Assembly: GCA_947498935.1 (NCBI GenBank)
Contig: CANMMM010000018.1
Coordinates: 1-64,000 of the forward strand
Length of the DNA: 64,000 bases
Reading direction: 5' to 3'
Origin: an uncultured Aquimarina sp.
Lineage (GTDB): Bacteria > Bacteroidota > Bacteroidia > Flavobacteriales > Flavobacteriaceae
Shown piece after piece: positions 1 through 9,645 of this stretch. The position numbers and the translations under genes are program-made. A model generated the notes under the pieces. That model saw only the letters and a program-made list of their open reading frames with translations. It had not been told where the DNA came from and did not search any database. Position 1 is the first letter of the stretch. Every line of letters begins with the position of its first letter.

Positions 1-1175
1 CCATTATCGACTATATATTGATCATAAACATAACCAATCTGGCTTCTAAAAGGTCGGAATTGTCCTGAAATACCCTGGCCTTGGATCGCATATAAATCAT
101 ACGTATAATTAGTGACTGCCAATGCTTTTGTAGCATTCGACAAATTACGGTCTTTTTCTCTATTGAAATCTAGGATATCTAATTCTGATGCACGATCTGT
201 ATATTCATATCCATAAGCATACTCTAACTTGTTTTGCTCTGAAATCTTAATTTTCTGAATATTAGCATAACCATTAACATCAAATTGAGCTTCGACTCCA
301 AAAAATTCTCCTCCAAATGCCGTTTTGAGGGAAATATTTTCATTCGAATACCCTGTACGTTTAGAAGGGGTATACGTAGTATTGGCAAAAGATATAGAAC
401 CTGCATTTAAACTATTAATAGAGGGGGCTTCTTTGTCATTATCCAAACGTTTAACAGAAGCGGATAATGACATAGAGGTAAACCCCTGCCTAGAATTATA
501 ACCAACACCAAAGGATGATGAGGGCCTATAATTGGAATGATCCCTAAATCCTTTCTTTGAATTTAATGAAACATAGGGACTCACAGAAACACCATCCGTA
601 TCTGATCCTGAAATACTAAAGCCTAAAGAAACATTTTTATGTGCATTAAAAGATAATCCAAAAGTAGGTGTAAAAGAAACGCCATCATAATTATTAAATT
701 GGAGCCCTAGACCAACACTGCCACTTGCTAACTTATCACTCCCAAATATATACCCTTTGGCTCCAAAAGAAACTCCAAAAGTCTTATTAGGTTTCATATT
801 ACTCTCATAGCGTATTTGATCCCCATTAAAATCATCCGGAATCCCGCGTACTTGTCTAGCAATCTGACCAACATTTAAATTCCAGCCTAAACCAACCCAA
901 CTCGCTTCTTGATCCATACTAACACCTGCTGCATATGATAAATTCAATGGGTATCCGCCAACATCCATAATAGGAATATTATAATTAAAATCCCCAGAAG
1001 ATAAATCAACCATATCTGATGTGCCAATAGGCGTAAAAGAATTAAACTCTGGCTGAGAAGGACCACTCGTCAATGCCAACAGTTGCATTGGTTGAGATAC
1101 CTGAATAAACAGCTGTATCGTTAAATAACAAGCAACTACTTTACTAACCCTACTTTTCCTAATCTTATCAATCAT
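1..1175 (-). CDS. Giant RHS/YD-type secreted protein, N-terminal part (cut by left edge)
   Basis: The reading frame opens at an ATG at 1175 and runs without a stop to base 1, so about 390 N-terminal residues are seen. After a basic start and a hydrophobic stretch (residues about 12-36, probable signal peptide) come motifs SGDFNYNIPIMDVGGYPLNL and ASWVGLGWNLNVGQIAR, which I recognise from the N-terminal plug of very long Bacteroidetes RHS/YD-repeat proteins (often over 2000 residues). These are polymorphic surface or secreted proteins. The visible part is glycine/serine-rich beta sequence; the YD repeats and C-terminal tip lie outside the window. It sits directly downstream of the secretion operon on the same strand, so it is a candidate substrate, but that is inference. 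Family call fairly sure; function unknown. Confidence 0.7.
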   Translation of the reverse strand, partial: MIDKIRKSRVSKVVACYLTIQLFIQVSQPMQLLALTSGPSQPEFNSFTPIGTSDMVDLSSGDFNYNIPIMDVGGYPLNLSYAAGVSMDQEASWVGLGWNLNVGQIARQVRGIPDDFNGDQIRYESNMKPNKTFGVSFGAKGYIFGSDKLASGSVGLGLQFNNYDGVSFTPTFGLSFNAHKNVSLGFSISGSDTDGVSVSPYVSLNSKKGFRDHSNYRPSSSFGVGYNSRQGFTSMSLSASVKRLDNDKEAPSINSLNAGSISFANTTYTPSKRTGYSNENISLKTAFGGEFFGVEAQFDVNGYANIQKIKISEQNKLEYAYGYEYTDRASELDILDFNREKDRNLSNATKALAVTNYTYDLYAIQGQGISGQFRPFRSQIGYVYDQYIVDN

Positions 1176-1317
1176 ATTTCACTTACTTATAGCTTTCACT
1201 TTAACACTAATTGTTGCTATTAGGTTCATCTACTATTATTTTTTTCATAGACTCTCGAAACAACAAACCTACTTGTATCAATTACTTCGTACTTTATATT
1301 TTATTAAAAGGGAATAC

Positions 1318-1908
1318 TTATAGTTTTATCGGAGTTTCTTTAAAATTGAATTTCATCAATCCATTGTCAAACAATTCATCTTTGTAAACTAAACTCACGT
1401 TTTCTTCTTCTGGAACATTACCAAAATGTAATAGGATTCTTTTAAAAGGAGCTACTTTAAAATTACGTTCAAAAGTGACTCCCGAGCAAGAAATGGTATC
1501 TCCTGATTGTATAACAATTTCGAAATCATTCTGCATCTGAAAAGACATATATTTTACAGCATCATCGTAAGCTCGTTTGGTATATTGATCCTTTAATAGA
1601 TCGTCTTCATTTTTATGCTGAAACTCTACTTCTATTACACGTTCATCTTTTAACGATTTATAAATAGAATCTATTTGTTGTACGCTATCTATACCTACAC
1701 TCTTAGCAATGTAGTACTGTATTGGAACTAAAGTAGCCTTATACTGAATATCTGAAATCGTGTGGGTAATCGATTTGGATTTCCAACCGAACTGACGTAA
1801 ATTGTAAAAGCTATATGCTTCGTTGGTTTCTACTGTTTGATTTTTGCTACACGCATAGAACAACACAGTTATTATTAATACAAGAAGATACTTTAGTTTG
1901 AATTTCAT
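1318..1908 (-). CDS. Hypothetical lipoprotein
   Basis: The protein starts best at the ATG at 1908 (MKFKLKYLLVLIITVLFYAC), giving a textbook type II signal peptide with the lipobox cysteine at residue 20; an in-frame ATG 16 codons upstream would put a basic tail before the signal and is less likely. About 196 residues. The mature part is mixed alpha/beta and matches no family that I recognise. It lies between the RHS-like gene and the secretion operon, separated from the operon by about 250 bases, and is on the same strand. It may be a periplasm-facing accessory of either neighbour. Confidence 0.6.
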   Translation of the reverse strand: MKFKLKYLLVLIITVLFYACSKNQTVETNEAYSFYNLRQFGWKSKSITHTISDIQYKATLVPIQYYIAKSVGIDSVQQIDSIYKSLKDERVIEVEFQHKNEDDLLKDQYTKRAYDDAVKYMSFQMQNDFEIVIQSGDTISCSGVTFERNFKVAPFKRILLHFGNVPEEENVSLVYKDELFDNGLMKFNFKETPIKL

Positions 1909-2155
1909 TTTTTCTTTTCTACTAGAGCTAAAACTCTTTTTATTTCTGATAATCAATCACCTACTCTAAATTCAGTCGGCAAAATTATACGAAAATTCTT
2001 AATTCGCAACACAAAACCTATTTTAATTACTGTTTTACCGTAATAAATTTTATAGCTCCTATATATATATGTCATCTACAGCCAAAATGTTACCCCAAAA
2101 AACTCACTTTTTTTAAAAAAAAACCAAAAACAACTGATAATCAAGCACTTAAAAC

Positions 2156-2647
2156 TTAATTATTTTTATGAATATTTCTAACTTCTCGCTGAAACTCTAC
2201 TACTATTTGTTCTTTTTCTATCTTTTTGATACTTATCCCTTTGAACTCAGTTCCGTTTTTTACTCTTTTTAAAATTCCATTAATACGAAGTAAACCTAAT
2301 TTAGAAGTGTTCGTATTCGATTTTACATATCCTAAATATTCAATTTTTGGCCATTCTTTTGGTTTCGTATTGCTGATTTTAGGGATTCTTTTTTTTACTT
2401 TTGTTTTTGTAGATGTTTGACTTTTTCTCTTTTTTATGACTTTTCCTAAAAAAGGATCTCTACGAAGTGTTTTGATTTGAAACGTATCTTTTTTTTGTTT
2501 CGACTTTAAATAAGGTACTGCTAATACATCTGCAGTTACTATAGTTTCTGTAGTATTTAGGTAAGGGAGGCATAATTTATATACAACAATGCCCCATATT
2601 AAAAATACCACTCCTATAAGGACCTTATTCAGTTTTTTCTTTTCCAT
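2156..2647 (-). CDS. PilP/GspC-like inner-membrane protein
   Basis: 163 residues. A short cytoplasmic start is followed by one membrane segment (about residues 9-28), a Lys/Thr-rich linker, and a C-terminal segment with the pattern KEWPKIEYLGYV..SKLGLLRINGILKRVKNG, which resembles the small beta domain of PilP and GspC (HR) proteins that bridge the inner-membrane platform to the secretin. Its ATG overlaps the stop of the preceding FN3 lipoprotein gene by one base, so it is the last gene of the secretion operon. The role (alignment of secretin and platform) is inferred from position and this short domain. Confidence 0.55.
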   Translation of the reverse strand: MEKKKLNKVLIGVVFLIWGIVVYKLCLPYLNTTETIVTADVLAVPYLKSKQKKDTFQIKTLRRDPFLGKVIKKRKSQTSTKTKVKKRIPKISNTKPKEWPKIEYLGYVKSNTNTSKLGLLRINGILKRVKNGTEFKGISIKKIEKEQIVVEFQREVRNIHKNN

Positions 2648-3615
2648 TAATTCACAATTACTTGTCTAGGTTCGCTATACTCTCCTACGTTTCCTGCTAT
2701 ATCTATCCCTCTAACTCTCCAGAAAAAAGTACCTGCAGCTTCAAATATATACTCAACTTCTGTTGGTACATCAGATATAGTATCCTCCACATCTGTAAAA
2801 CCTTCGTCTTTAGCTATCTGAATAGTACTAGAAATCATTTCCATATCTTCTGATGTAAAACTCCATTTAAAAAGTATAGGCTGTTCTTTATCAACAGTTT
2901 GATCTGTTATTGGCTCTAGTAAACTCGGCACCACTGGTTTTTGAGTATCTACAAAAAAAGTTCTTGAAAAGAATATGGTACTACTATCATCGTTGATTGC
3001 TTGTACCGCCCATTTATACTCTCCATCGGATGCTAACTCAGTATCCGTGATTGTTATACTATTCTCGTTTATTGCTTTCCCATCATTATCAAAAACAACT
3101 GTTTCTCCACTCGTCGTAACCTCGGAGATTCTTATATTATACGCTGTAGCAATAGAGAGCTCATCCCATGTGAAAATTAATTGCGACACATCATTAAGCT
3201 GCTGATTATTGGAAGGAGAGACTAAATTTACTTTCTGCTCTGAGAGATCATCTGAAGAAGTTATTACAAACTGGTTACTAAAAGAGTATGGCGAAACATA
3301 TGCGAAATTTTCTGCTCTTACCCTCCAAGAATACGTTCCAGGGTTTATTTTATAATCAAAAATTGTGTTTACTACTAAAGTATCTAAAATAATAGCGGTC
3401 GTTGCCTCATTATTTACTTGCAAACGATATTCATCTGCTCCTTCTATTGAGTTCCACCTAAATTGTATGGAATCTACTTGATGTTCTGTTCTATTTAGCG
3501 GTGCTATAGGAACTATGGAATCATCTGAAATATTTTCTTCTACAATATCATCACAACTGATGATCAAACCTATTGCAAAGGATATACTGGTTATGTATTT
3601 AATATATTTTTTCAT
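2647..3615 (-). CDS. FN3-repeat lipoprotein of the secretion operon
   Basis: 322 residues. A type II signal peptide ends in the lipobox IGLIISC with cysteine at residue 21. The mature chain contains about three repeats of a fibronectin III-like pattern, recognisable by recurring F.W......Y.L.V and Y.WRVRA motifs (for example near residues 52-100, 150-205 and 245-320). Such Bacteroidetes FN3 lipoproteins are anchored in a membrane and bind other proteins or sugars. Its start overlaps the upstream PilO-like gene by 17 bases and its stop overlaps the next start, so it is co-translated with the secretion machinery. It could be a pilotin-like or outer-membrane partner; no classical pilotin family was recognised. 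Confidence 0.65.
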   Translation of the reverse strand: MKKYIKYITSISFAIGLIISCDDIVEENISDDSIVPIAPLNRTEHQVDSIQFRWNSIEGADEYRLQVNNEATTAIILDTLVVNTIFDYKINPGTYSWRVRAENFAYVSPYSFSNQFVITSSDDLSEQKVNLVSPSNNQQLNDVSQLIFTWDELSIATAYNIRISEVTTSGETVVFDNDGKAINENSITITDTELASDGEYKWAVQAINDDSSTIFFSRTFFVDTQKPVVPSLLEPITDQTVDKEQPILFKWSFTSEDMEMISSTIQIAKDEGFTDVEDTISDVPTEVEYIFEAAGTFFWRVRGIDIAGNVGEYSEPRQVIVN

Positions 3616-4126
3616 AATTCTGAAATATAATTTGTTCGAATAATTTTTTTCGATTTGTTCTTAACTCTTTTTCTGTAAAAAATTGAATACTCACTACCCT
3701 TGAAAAATCAAACTGCGTTTCGTAATCATATGTAGCCTTTAGAAGTTCATTGTATGTTCCACTAATGAGTAATCTATTGGTATAAATATTAAAGTACTCA
3801 TTACTAGCATGATGAATCTTATCTAGTTTCACCAATTTAGCATTGTTATGACTTTTTGAAAAAGTATGCAGTATCTCTTGTTGTACGACATCTGGATTTG
3901 CAGCCTCTTTTCCGATGAGTTTATCTAGATACCCTACTTCTTCTTTTAGGTTTGCTATTTTTTGTTGTGAATTATTCACTTTTGCTAATTGTTCTTTAGC
4001 TTCTTGCACTAACTGGTACGCTTCTAATGTTAACTTATAAGACCTCTTATACGCAGTGATACCAAGTATAATTGCAAGTCCTATTAACACAAAGAACTTC
4101 TTTTTATATGATACATTTTCAAACAT
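3599..4126 (-). CDS. PilO/GspM-like assembly protein
   Basis: 175 residues: short cytoplasmic tail, one membrane segment (about residues 11-27), a coiled-coil stretch (about 33-75), then a small alpha/beta periplasmic domain ending with YDYETQFDFSRVVSIQFF. This architecture is that of PilO and GspM, which form the periplasmic collar of type IV pilus and type II secretion platforms. Sequence identity to named families is not evident; the call rests on architecture and on its place between the PilMN/GspL-like gene and the FN3 lipoprotein, with 8- and 17-base overlaps. Confidence 0.55.
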   Translation of the reverse strand: MFENVSYKKKFFVLIGLAIILGITAYKRSYKLTLEAYQLVQEAKEQLAKVNNSQQKIANLKEEVGYLDKLIGKEAANPDVVQQEILHTFSKSHNNAKLVKLDKIHHASNEYFNIYTNRLLISGTYNELLKATYDYETQFDFSRVVSIQFFTEKELRTNRKKLFEQIIFQNYEKIY

Positions 4127-5306
4127 TGAATTTCAGCTTTAGATGAATAATAAATAGATTACTACCGCTTTCGTTTTTAAAATCGATTATTTCTAAGCTA
4201 TTGATCCATGAGTATTTTTTTATGCTTTTAATCCAATTCGTAAAAGACTCATAAGAAGCCACTTCCCCTTTTACTTCTATTAAATCATTTATAAAATGAA
4301 TTCGTTGTTTGGGTTTTATCTTTGTTGTCGTAGGGAAAATTATAAGTTCATTTATACTAATTTGGGAAGGTAATTCACTAGTAATTTCTGAAAGATAAAA
4401 GGTTAAAAAATTACTATCATTCAATCCTGATTCTTTTAATATTTCTTTTTTATTTTCTTTATCTTTTTCTAAAGAAACCAATTTAGAATACGCTACATTT
4501 TGTTCCCCCAATTTTACTTGCACTTCATGATTAGCTTGCTGATAATATCCTAACAGAAAGTAACTAAGCAATAATGATCCTAAAAAGAAAATTAATACTA
4601 GTATACCTAAGAAATTAAATGCCTTTTTAAATTTAAATTCTTCTTCATTTTTTGCGAATATATCGTCATCGGATATGATCGCATCATTAGGATATAAATA
4701 ATTAACAACACTAGCAAAACAAACTAATTCTGTTCCTTTTATTTCTTCTTCACCTAGCGTATACTTTTGACCATTATATTCTTCTTTTTCAAAATTGATT
4801 AGTACTTCGTTTTCAAAAAACAATGCAATATTCTGAGTATGTAATGTAGATTCTTCTATTAGCGATTTTAGGCTTGTTACTCCAAGCACACCTAATGAAA
4901 GCCCTACTATTAATATTCCTTGTTTTTCAAAAAACTGTACTTCTTTTTCAACTACTTCTTTTCTAGCAGCAGTTATGTACAATGTTTCCTTTTCTTTATA
5001 TTCAAACCAATGAAAATCTTCTATTGCTGCATTAAATATAATTTTGGATTTGTAGTTATCATCTACAGTCGTTTTTTTGGTTATTATACCATTCCCCGTA
5101 ATCGAAATTAATATGGGTTTATTTTTCGAAATTTTGCTAATCAATGCATCGACATCTCGCGTCACAAAACGATCTGTAATGGTGAGATTGTTTTTTTTTC
5201 TACTGACCTCTATAAATCTATATTCCTTACCACTACTCGTTAGGTGAATTTGTATCGCTTGTACATCATTCCCTAATAGGATTTTATTTATTACTGCATT
5301 GTCCAT
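4119..5306 (-). CDS. GspL / PilM-PilN-like inner-membrane platform protein
   Basis: 395 residues. The N-terminal about 220 residues are a cytoplasmic alpha/beta domain in the place where GspL and PilM have an actin-like fold. A single strong membrane segment (about residues 228-255, LGILVLIFFLGSLLLSYFLL) is followed by a coiled coil and a PilN-like periplasmic ferredoxin-type domain (LPSQISINELIIF ... SLEIIDF). It would connect the GspE-type ATPase to the periplasmic PilO-like protein. The ATG overlaps the secretin stop by one base. Distant match; family assignment depends on context. Confidence 0.6.
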   Translation of the reverse strand: MDNAVINKILLGNDVQAIQIHLTSSGKEYRFIEVSRKKNNLTITDRFVTRDVDALISKISKNKPILISITGNGIITKKTTVDDNYKSKIIFNAAIEDFHWFEYKEKETLYITAARKEVVEKEVQFFEKQGILIVGLSLGVLGVTSLKSLIEESTLHTQNIALFFENEVLINFEKEEYNGQKYTLGEEEIKGTELVCFASVVNYLYPNDAIISDDDIFAKNEEEFKFKKAFNFLGILVLIFFLGSLLLSYFLLGYYQQANHEVQVKLGEQNVAYSKLVSLEKDKENKKEILKESGLNDSNFLTFYLSEITSELPSQISINELIIFPTTTKIKPKQRIHFINDLIEVKGEVASYESFTNWIKSIKKYSWINSLEIIDFKNESGSNLFIIHLKLKFNV

Positions 5307-7228
5307 TAATAAATCACACTTGGTTTTATAAATACATGTAACTTAGATTTCTCTTTTGCTTTTCTTCTGCCACTGAAAAACCATTTAAGAATTGGAATTC
5401 TAGACAATACTGGTGTACCACTTCCTGAGTTTTCTTTTTCTAACTCATCTAATCCACCTAATAGAATCATTTCGTCATTTCTAACTCTCACTAAAGACTC
5501 AAATTTTTGTGTAGATTTTCCTGGAGGTGCATTTTCTCCAACTCTACCTAAGAATGCACTTTTTTCTACTGATATTTCTAATGTAACATGCTCATCTAAA
5601 GAAACAAAAGGTTTTATATTAACACTTAAATTAGCCTCTGTAGGTTTCCATTGTCCTGATTGCACGATATTATCATTTACTCCTCTATTGATCAATTGAT
5701 TGGTTTGCTCGAAATAATAACTTGTTTCACCAATGGACACATTTGCTTCATGACCACTAAGGGTTGCTATTTTGGGAGTTGATTTTAAACTAACAATTGA
5801 ATTATTTTCTAAAGCACTTAAATTTGCATAAAAATTCTTTGTCACCTTTCCTATATTAATAATCCCCAACCCATTGAATGCATCAATTAATTGATTTATC
5901 GAAGAGGAGTTCACACTTACATCCGTGGTCGGAAATACTAATCCTCCTGTCTGTACTTGTTCTGATCCATCTCCTAAAATAGCTTGCAAACCTGTTTGGA
6001 TATCATGTGATTTTTTATATTGTACAATTAGCACTTCTATTTGTACTAGTGGGACTATTTTATCTAATTTCCGAATGACTTGTTTTAATTCTGTAATAAC
6101 AGATTTTGAACCTGATACTAAGATCCCATTGAGTTCAACAAATTCTTGTACTTCTACTCCTTCTGTAAGTGACTGTGGTAAGGTAGCTAACACAGATTCT
6201 ATTGTTCTGTTTTCTAACTGAATTAACTCTGAAATTCTAAGCCCTGCTGACAATTCTTTGCCTATTAGATAAAAATCTCCTTCTTTTTTTACTGCATATT
6301 TTTTTCCTCTAAAAAGGTGTTCTAATAAAGTATCAAAATCTATCTGGGATGTAAATATCGTAGTTACTATCTCATCTGGCTTATCATAGAATGTATATCC
6401 TAATTCTAATAATTCAGCTGCTTTCACTATAATATCTGTTGCATTTACATCAAAGGCTTTAATATTTAGGAAACCATACTCATCTACTATTATCTCTACA
6501 TCGCCAGTTGTATTATTTCTTGCTGTTCGAGTTCCTACTCTTCTTCTGTTACCATTTCTAGAGGCATTATTATTCTCCTCTATCGGCTCTACATTTTTTG
6601 ACAGAAAATAAAATCCATTTTCATCTTTATCTGCCATTAGTTGATTTGATTTAGCAATCATTTTAATTACTTGATCAAATGGCCTATTGATAATGTAGGC
6701 AGACACTTTCATATTTTTTACATCTGGTGCTAATACCACATTGACATTAGATAATTCTGTGATTCTAGCTGCAACATTAGGCAATGAATCATTTTTAAGT
6801 TTTACTGATAAAAAGTTATTTTGTTCATTATATGTTATGTTGAGTTGTTTTTCTTTTTTGGGTTTAGGTTTCTCTTTTACAACTTCTTTCTTTTTGAATA
6901 AGATGATATTATTCATAAACTCTATATTCAAATCATGTTTTCTTATCAAAAAAAGTAGTACATCTTTTACCTTTACATTCACCAAATTAGTTACGACCAT
7001 TTGATCTAATGATGGATCTACATCTACATTAAATTTATGCTCTTCCGCAAGCGATGTAATAATTTCAAACAATGTTAAGCCAGAAACATCTATTTGTGTA
7101 ATCTCGTCAAGTCCTTTATTCTGTTCTGCTATTAATGTAATCGTTTCTTCAATAGTTGCATACTCATCCTGAGCCACTATTAGATTGGTGATCAAAAAGA
7201 TCCCAATCACTATTATTCTTCTAATCAT
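5306..7228 (-). CDS. Secretin (GspD/PilQ family)
   Basis: 640 residues with an N-terminal signal peptide (cleavage near IVAQ-DEYA). Residues about 45-115 form an STN/N0-like domain, followed by N1-type repeats (about 135-200) and a second set with NATDIIVKAAELL (about 265-300). The C-terminal third carries the secretin signature: LVQIEVLIVQY, STPKIATLSG, VRNDEMILLGGL and the PVLSRIPILKWFF end. It forms the outer-membrane ring through which pseudopilus-driven cargo passes. A Gly/Arg/Asn-rich linker lies near residues 220-240. The gene lies 4 bases after gspE. Confident as a secretin; whether the system is a pilus or a type II secretion machine is not settled. Confidence 0.92.
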   Translation of the reverse strand: MIRRIIVIGIFLITNLIVAQDEYATIEETITLIAEQNKGLDEITQIDVSGLTLFEIITSLAEEHKFNVDVDPSLDQMVVTNLVNVKVKDVLLFLIRKHDLNIEFMNNIILFKKKEVVKEKPKPKKEKQLNITYNEQNNFLSVKLKNDSLPNVAARITELSNVNVVLAPDVKNMKVSAYIINRPFDQVIKMIAKSNQLMADKDENGFYFLSKNVEPIEENNNASRNGNRRRVGTRTARNNTTGDVEIIVDEYGFLNIKAFDVNATDIIVKAAELLELGYTFYDKPDEIVTTIFTSQIDFDTLLEHLFRGKKYAVKKEGDFYLIGKELSAGLRISELIQLENRTIESVLATLPQSLTEGVEVQEFVELNGILVSGSKSVITELKQVIRKLDKIVPLVQIEVLIVQYKKSHDIQTGLQAILGDGSEQVQTGGLVFPTTDVSVNSSSINQLIDAFNGLGIINIGKVTKNFYANLSALENNSIVSLKSTPKIATLSGHEANVSIGETSYYFEQTNQLINRGVNDNIVQSGQWKPTEANLSVNIKPFVSLDEHVTLEISVEKSAFLGRVGENAPPGKSTQKFESLVRVRNDEMILLGGLDELEKENSGSGTPVLSRIPILKWFFSGRRKAKEKSKLHVFIKPSVIY

Positions 7229-7232
7229 TCCC

Positions 7233-8660
7233 TTATCCTTCTATTATAATTGAGTAAACTTCCTCAATAGATGTTATTCCTTTTTGTACTAATTGAATTG
7301 CTTTATCCGATAAATTCCCTGCTTTGTTTTCTGCAACTACTGCTTCTAAATTGGCTGCATGTTTTTTTATTTGTTGTGATAAAATGGCATCGATAGGTAA
7401 TACTTCATAAATCGCCGTTCTACCTTTATACCCTGTGTAATGACAATGCTGACAACCTACTGGTTCCCAATGCTTCGTTAGCTGTTTTAAAGCTTTATTC
7501 TTATACTGATCTTCTGCTAAATGGGCTTCTTTTTTACATTTTTCGCATAATTTTCTTACTAATCGTTGTGCTACAGAAACCTTCAATGTTTCTGCTATTA
7601 AAAAAGCAGGAACTCCCATGTCTATTAATCGAGAAATGGTACCTAATGCAGAATTGGTATGGATCGTAGACAGCACTAAATGTCCTGTAAGACTCGCTCT
7701 TATGGCCATTTCTGCTGTTGCCCCATCCCTAATCTCTCCTAACATGATCACATCTGGATCTTGCCTTAAAAATGTTTTTAGCGCACTTGTAAAAGTAAGT
7801 CCTATATCTTCCCTTAATTGTACTTGATTTATTCCTTTTAAAGTATATTCTATTGGATCTTCTACTGTAACTATATTGCTTGCTACGGTATTTAACCTTT
7901 TTAGGCTAGCATACAACGTAGTTGTTTTTCCAGACCCTGTGGGGCCACTAATTAGGATGATGCCTTTAGATGCTTTTAATGCTTCTAGAAACAATTCTTT
8001 TTCTTCTTGCTGCATTCCCAACTTGTCAATACTCAAATGCGCAGTATCACGCCCTAAGATTCTCATCACAATTTTTTCTCCATGCAGTGTAGGTAAAATA
8101 GATACTCTAATATCAAACTCATCATAGTTGATTCTTCCATCTTGCGGCAATCTTTTTTCGGTAATATCTAAGTTAGATTTTATCTTTACTTTATTAATGA
8201 GTTCTAAATAGTCTTCTCTTTCTATTTTATATTTTTCTAATAATTTACCATCTATTCTGTAACGTACTCTTGCCTCTTCTTTAAATACTTCGAAGTGAAT
8301 ATCACTACTCCCTATAGCTTTTGCTTCGAAAATTAATTGTTCTAGAAAATCATTCGATGCTAATCGTAATTGCTGATCACTGTGGTCATTCTCTTTCTTA
8401 GAATGTACACCCCTGTAATAAGTAATCAGTGCTTTTTGAATACTACTTTCTGCTATTCTTTGTAATCTAACTTCTTTTCCTGTGATAAAACTAAGCTCTT
8501 CGGTCAATCCATCTTTAGTATTCGTCTCTGAAACATAAAACATTATCACCTCTCCATCATCCTGTTTTGGAATAATCTGATAGCTATGTGCTAAATCTGC
8601 ATTAATCAACTGTTGTTGCTCTGTAGACATTACTATTTCATTAGACTTATCCATTACCAA
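7233..8660 (-). CDS. Type II secretion / type IV pilus assembly ATPase (GspE/PilB)
   Basis: 475 residues. N-terminal MshEN-like domain (about 15-90), then the secretion ATPase core with Walker A GPTGSGKTTT near residue 238, the aspartate box TVEDPIEY, Walker B DVIMLGEIRD and the His box THLVLSTIHTNS-type segment. A C-terminal zinc-binding element has CEKC near 370 and CQHC near 405, as in GspE and PilB. It powers pseudopilus extension at the inner membrane. The start overlaps the prepilin peptidase stop by 7 bases; the ATG at 8654 is an equally possible start. No PilT-type retraction ATPase is seen nearby, which favours a secretion or pilus-extension-only role. Confidence 0.95.
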   Translation of the reverse strand: MVMDKSNEIVMSTEQQQLINADLAHSYQIIPKQDDGEVIMFYVSETNTKDGLTEELSFITGKEVRLQRIAESSIQKALITYYRGVHSKKENDHSDQQLRLASNDFLEQLIFEAKAIGSSDIHFEVFKEEARVRYRIDGKLLEKYKIEREDYLELINKVKIKSNLDITEKRLPQDGRINYDEFDIRVSILPTLHGEKIVMRILGRDTAHLSIDKLGMQQEEKELFLEALKASKGIILISGPTGSGKTTTLYASLKRLNTVASNIVTVEDPIEYTLKGINQVQLREDIGLTFTSALKTFLRQDPDVIMLGEIRDGATAEMAIRASLTGHLVLSTIHTNSALGTISRLIDMGVPAFLIAETLKVSVAQRLVRKLCEKCKKEAHLAEDQYKNKALKQLTKHWEPVGCQHCHYTGYKGRTAIYEVLPIDAILSQQIKKHAANLEAVVAENKAGNLSDKAIQLVQKGITSIEEVYSIIIEG

Positions 8661-9148
8661 AAAATTGTATTAAAGAATATATCATATCCCTGTATATAAC
8701 TTATTATTTTCAATAGCATCAAATACAATGCTAGTAAACCTGCTAAAGGCACCAACTCAGTTTTAACAAAACTTCTCATTACCAAAAATCCTAGTACTGA
8801 AAACAACATCCCTGTTATAAAAAACAGAATGTAATTATAGATTGCAAAGAATGGGATCACAGCGATAAAGAATAATACATCTCCTATTCCTATGACTTGT
8901 TTAAAAGGATTTATTATTGCCCGCTTTTTTATAGAAGTATACATAAACAATCCTACAAAAACGAAACACAAAAACATACTGCTATACACTATATTTACCC
9001 ACAGATACTGATTACGAAAAAATATAATCAGCCCTACTATTAAAATAATAGCAGGCAAAAGTATATGAATTGCTCGATATTTTAAATCCTGTACAAATAC
9101 CATGGTTAAAGCAGAGAATAGTATTATTTGTAAAAAAACATCCAACAC
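8654..9148 (-). CDS. Prepilin peptidase, short A24 form
   Basis: 164 residues, multi-spanning. Both catalytic aspartates of the A24 family are visible: D21 in VFVQDLKYRAIH and D90 in the GxGD motif VIGIGDVLFF. It removes leader peptides of the pseudopilins encoded beside it. It is about 90 residues shorter than GspO/PilD of Proteobacteria because it lacks the N-terminal methyltransferase and zinc domain, a form known in Bacteroidetes and archaea. It lies between gspG-like and gspE genes. Confidence 0.85.
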   Translation of the reverse strand: MLDVFLQIILFSALTMVFVQDLKYRAIHILLPAIILIVGLIIFFRNQYLWVNIVYSSMFLCFVFVGLFMYTSIKKRAIINPFKQVIGIGDVLFFIAVIPFFAIYNYILFFITGMLFSVLGFLVMRSFVKTELVPLAGLLALYLMLLKIISYIQGYDIFFNTIFW

Positions 9149-9149
9149 C

Positions 9150-9581
9150 TTAGTCTTTAACTGTTTCTTTTAAGGATTTTTTTTGATCAATCTCCCATGT
9201 ATTGTAATTACCATCATCATCAAAATCAGACAATGATGTCGCGGTAGCTTTAAATGCATTTGTAGAAGCACTGATAATTTCTATTTTATACACTGCTTGC
9301 CCTCCTTGCTCTATTGTTAACGCGGGCTCAAAACCTAACTCATCGAAATCAGCTGTATACCTAGAATGCCTGTAAAAGTAGTTTTTTTGTAATCCGTATA
9401 TATGATTCAACATACTTTGCGCTTCGATAGATTTGGCTTGTGTAATCACTGAGGTTTGACTAGGTAAGACCATTAATAATAATATCCCAATGATACAGAG
9501 TACAATCAATATTTCTGTCATCGAATATGCCGCAGCATAGTACTTATTTGTTTGCTTCTTTTTTCTAACTAACTTCAACAT
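9150..9581 (-). CDS. Major pseudopilin (GspG/PilE-like)
   Basis: About 143 residues from the ATG at 9581; an in-frame ATG at 9632 adds 17 residues that do not look like a leader. The basic leader KLVRKKKQTNKYYAAA is followed by YSMTEILIVLCIIGILLLMVL: cleavage after the Ala gives mature Tyr1 and the conserved Glu5. The cleavage-site residue is Ala, not the usual Gly. The C-terminal domain contains the NYFYRHSRYTADFDELGF pattern typical of GspG/PilE globular heads and ends with an Asp-rich DFDDDGNYNTW loop that may bind calcium, as in GspG. Confidence 0.8.
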   Translation of the reverse strand: MLKLVRKKKQTNKYYAAAYSMTEILIVLCIIGILLLMVLPSQTSVITQAKSIEAQSMLNHIYGLQKNYFYRHSRYTADFDELGFEPALTIEQGGQAVYKIEIISASTNAFKATATSLSDFDDDGNYNTWEIDQKKSLKETVKD

Positions 9582-9645
9582 TCTTATCGTTAAAATTTTA
9601 GAATTTGAAAAAGTATTCATTTGTTCTAACAAAATATTTTTTTTT

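Noticed and set aside
224..406. Minus-strand 60-codon frame
   Set aside because: It is a shadow of the RHS-type gene that covers 1-1175 in another frame.
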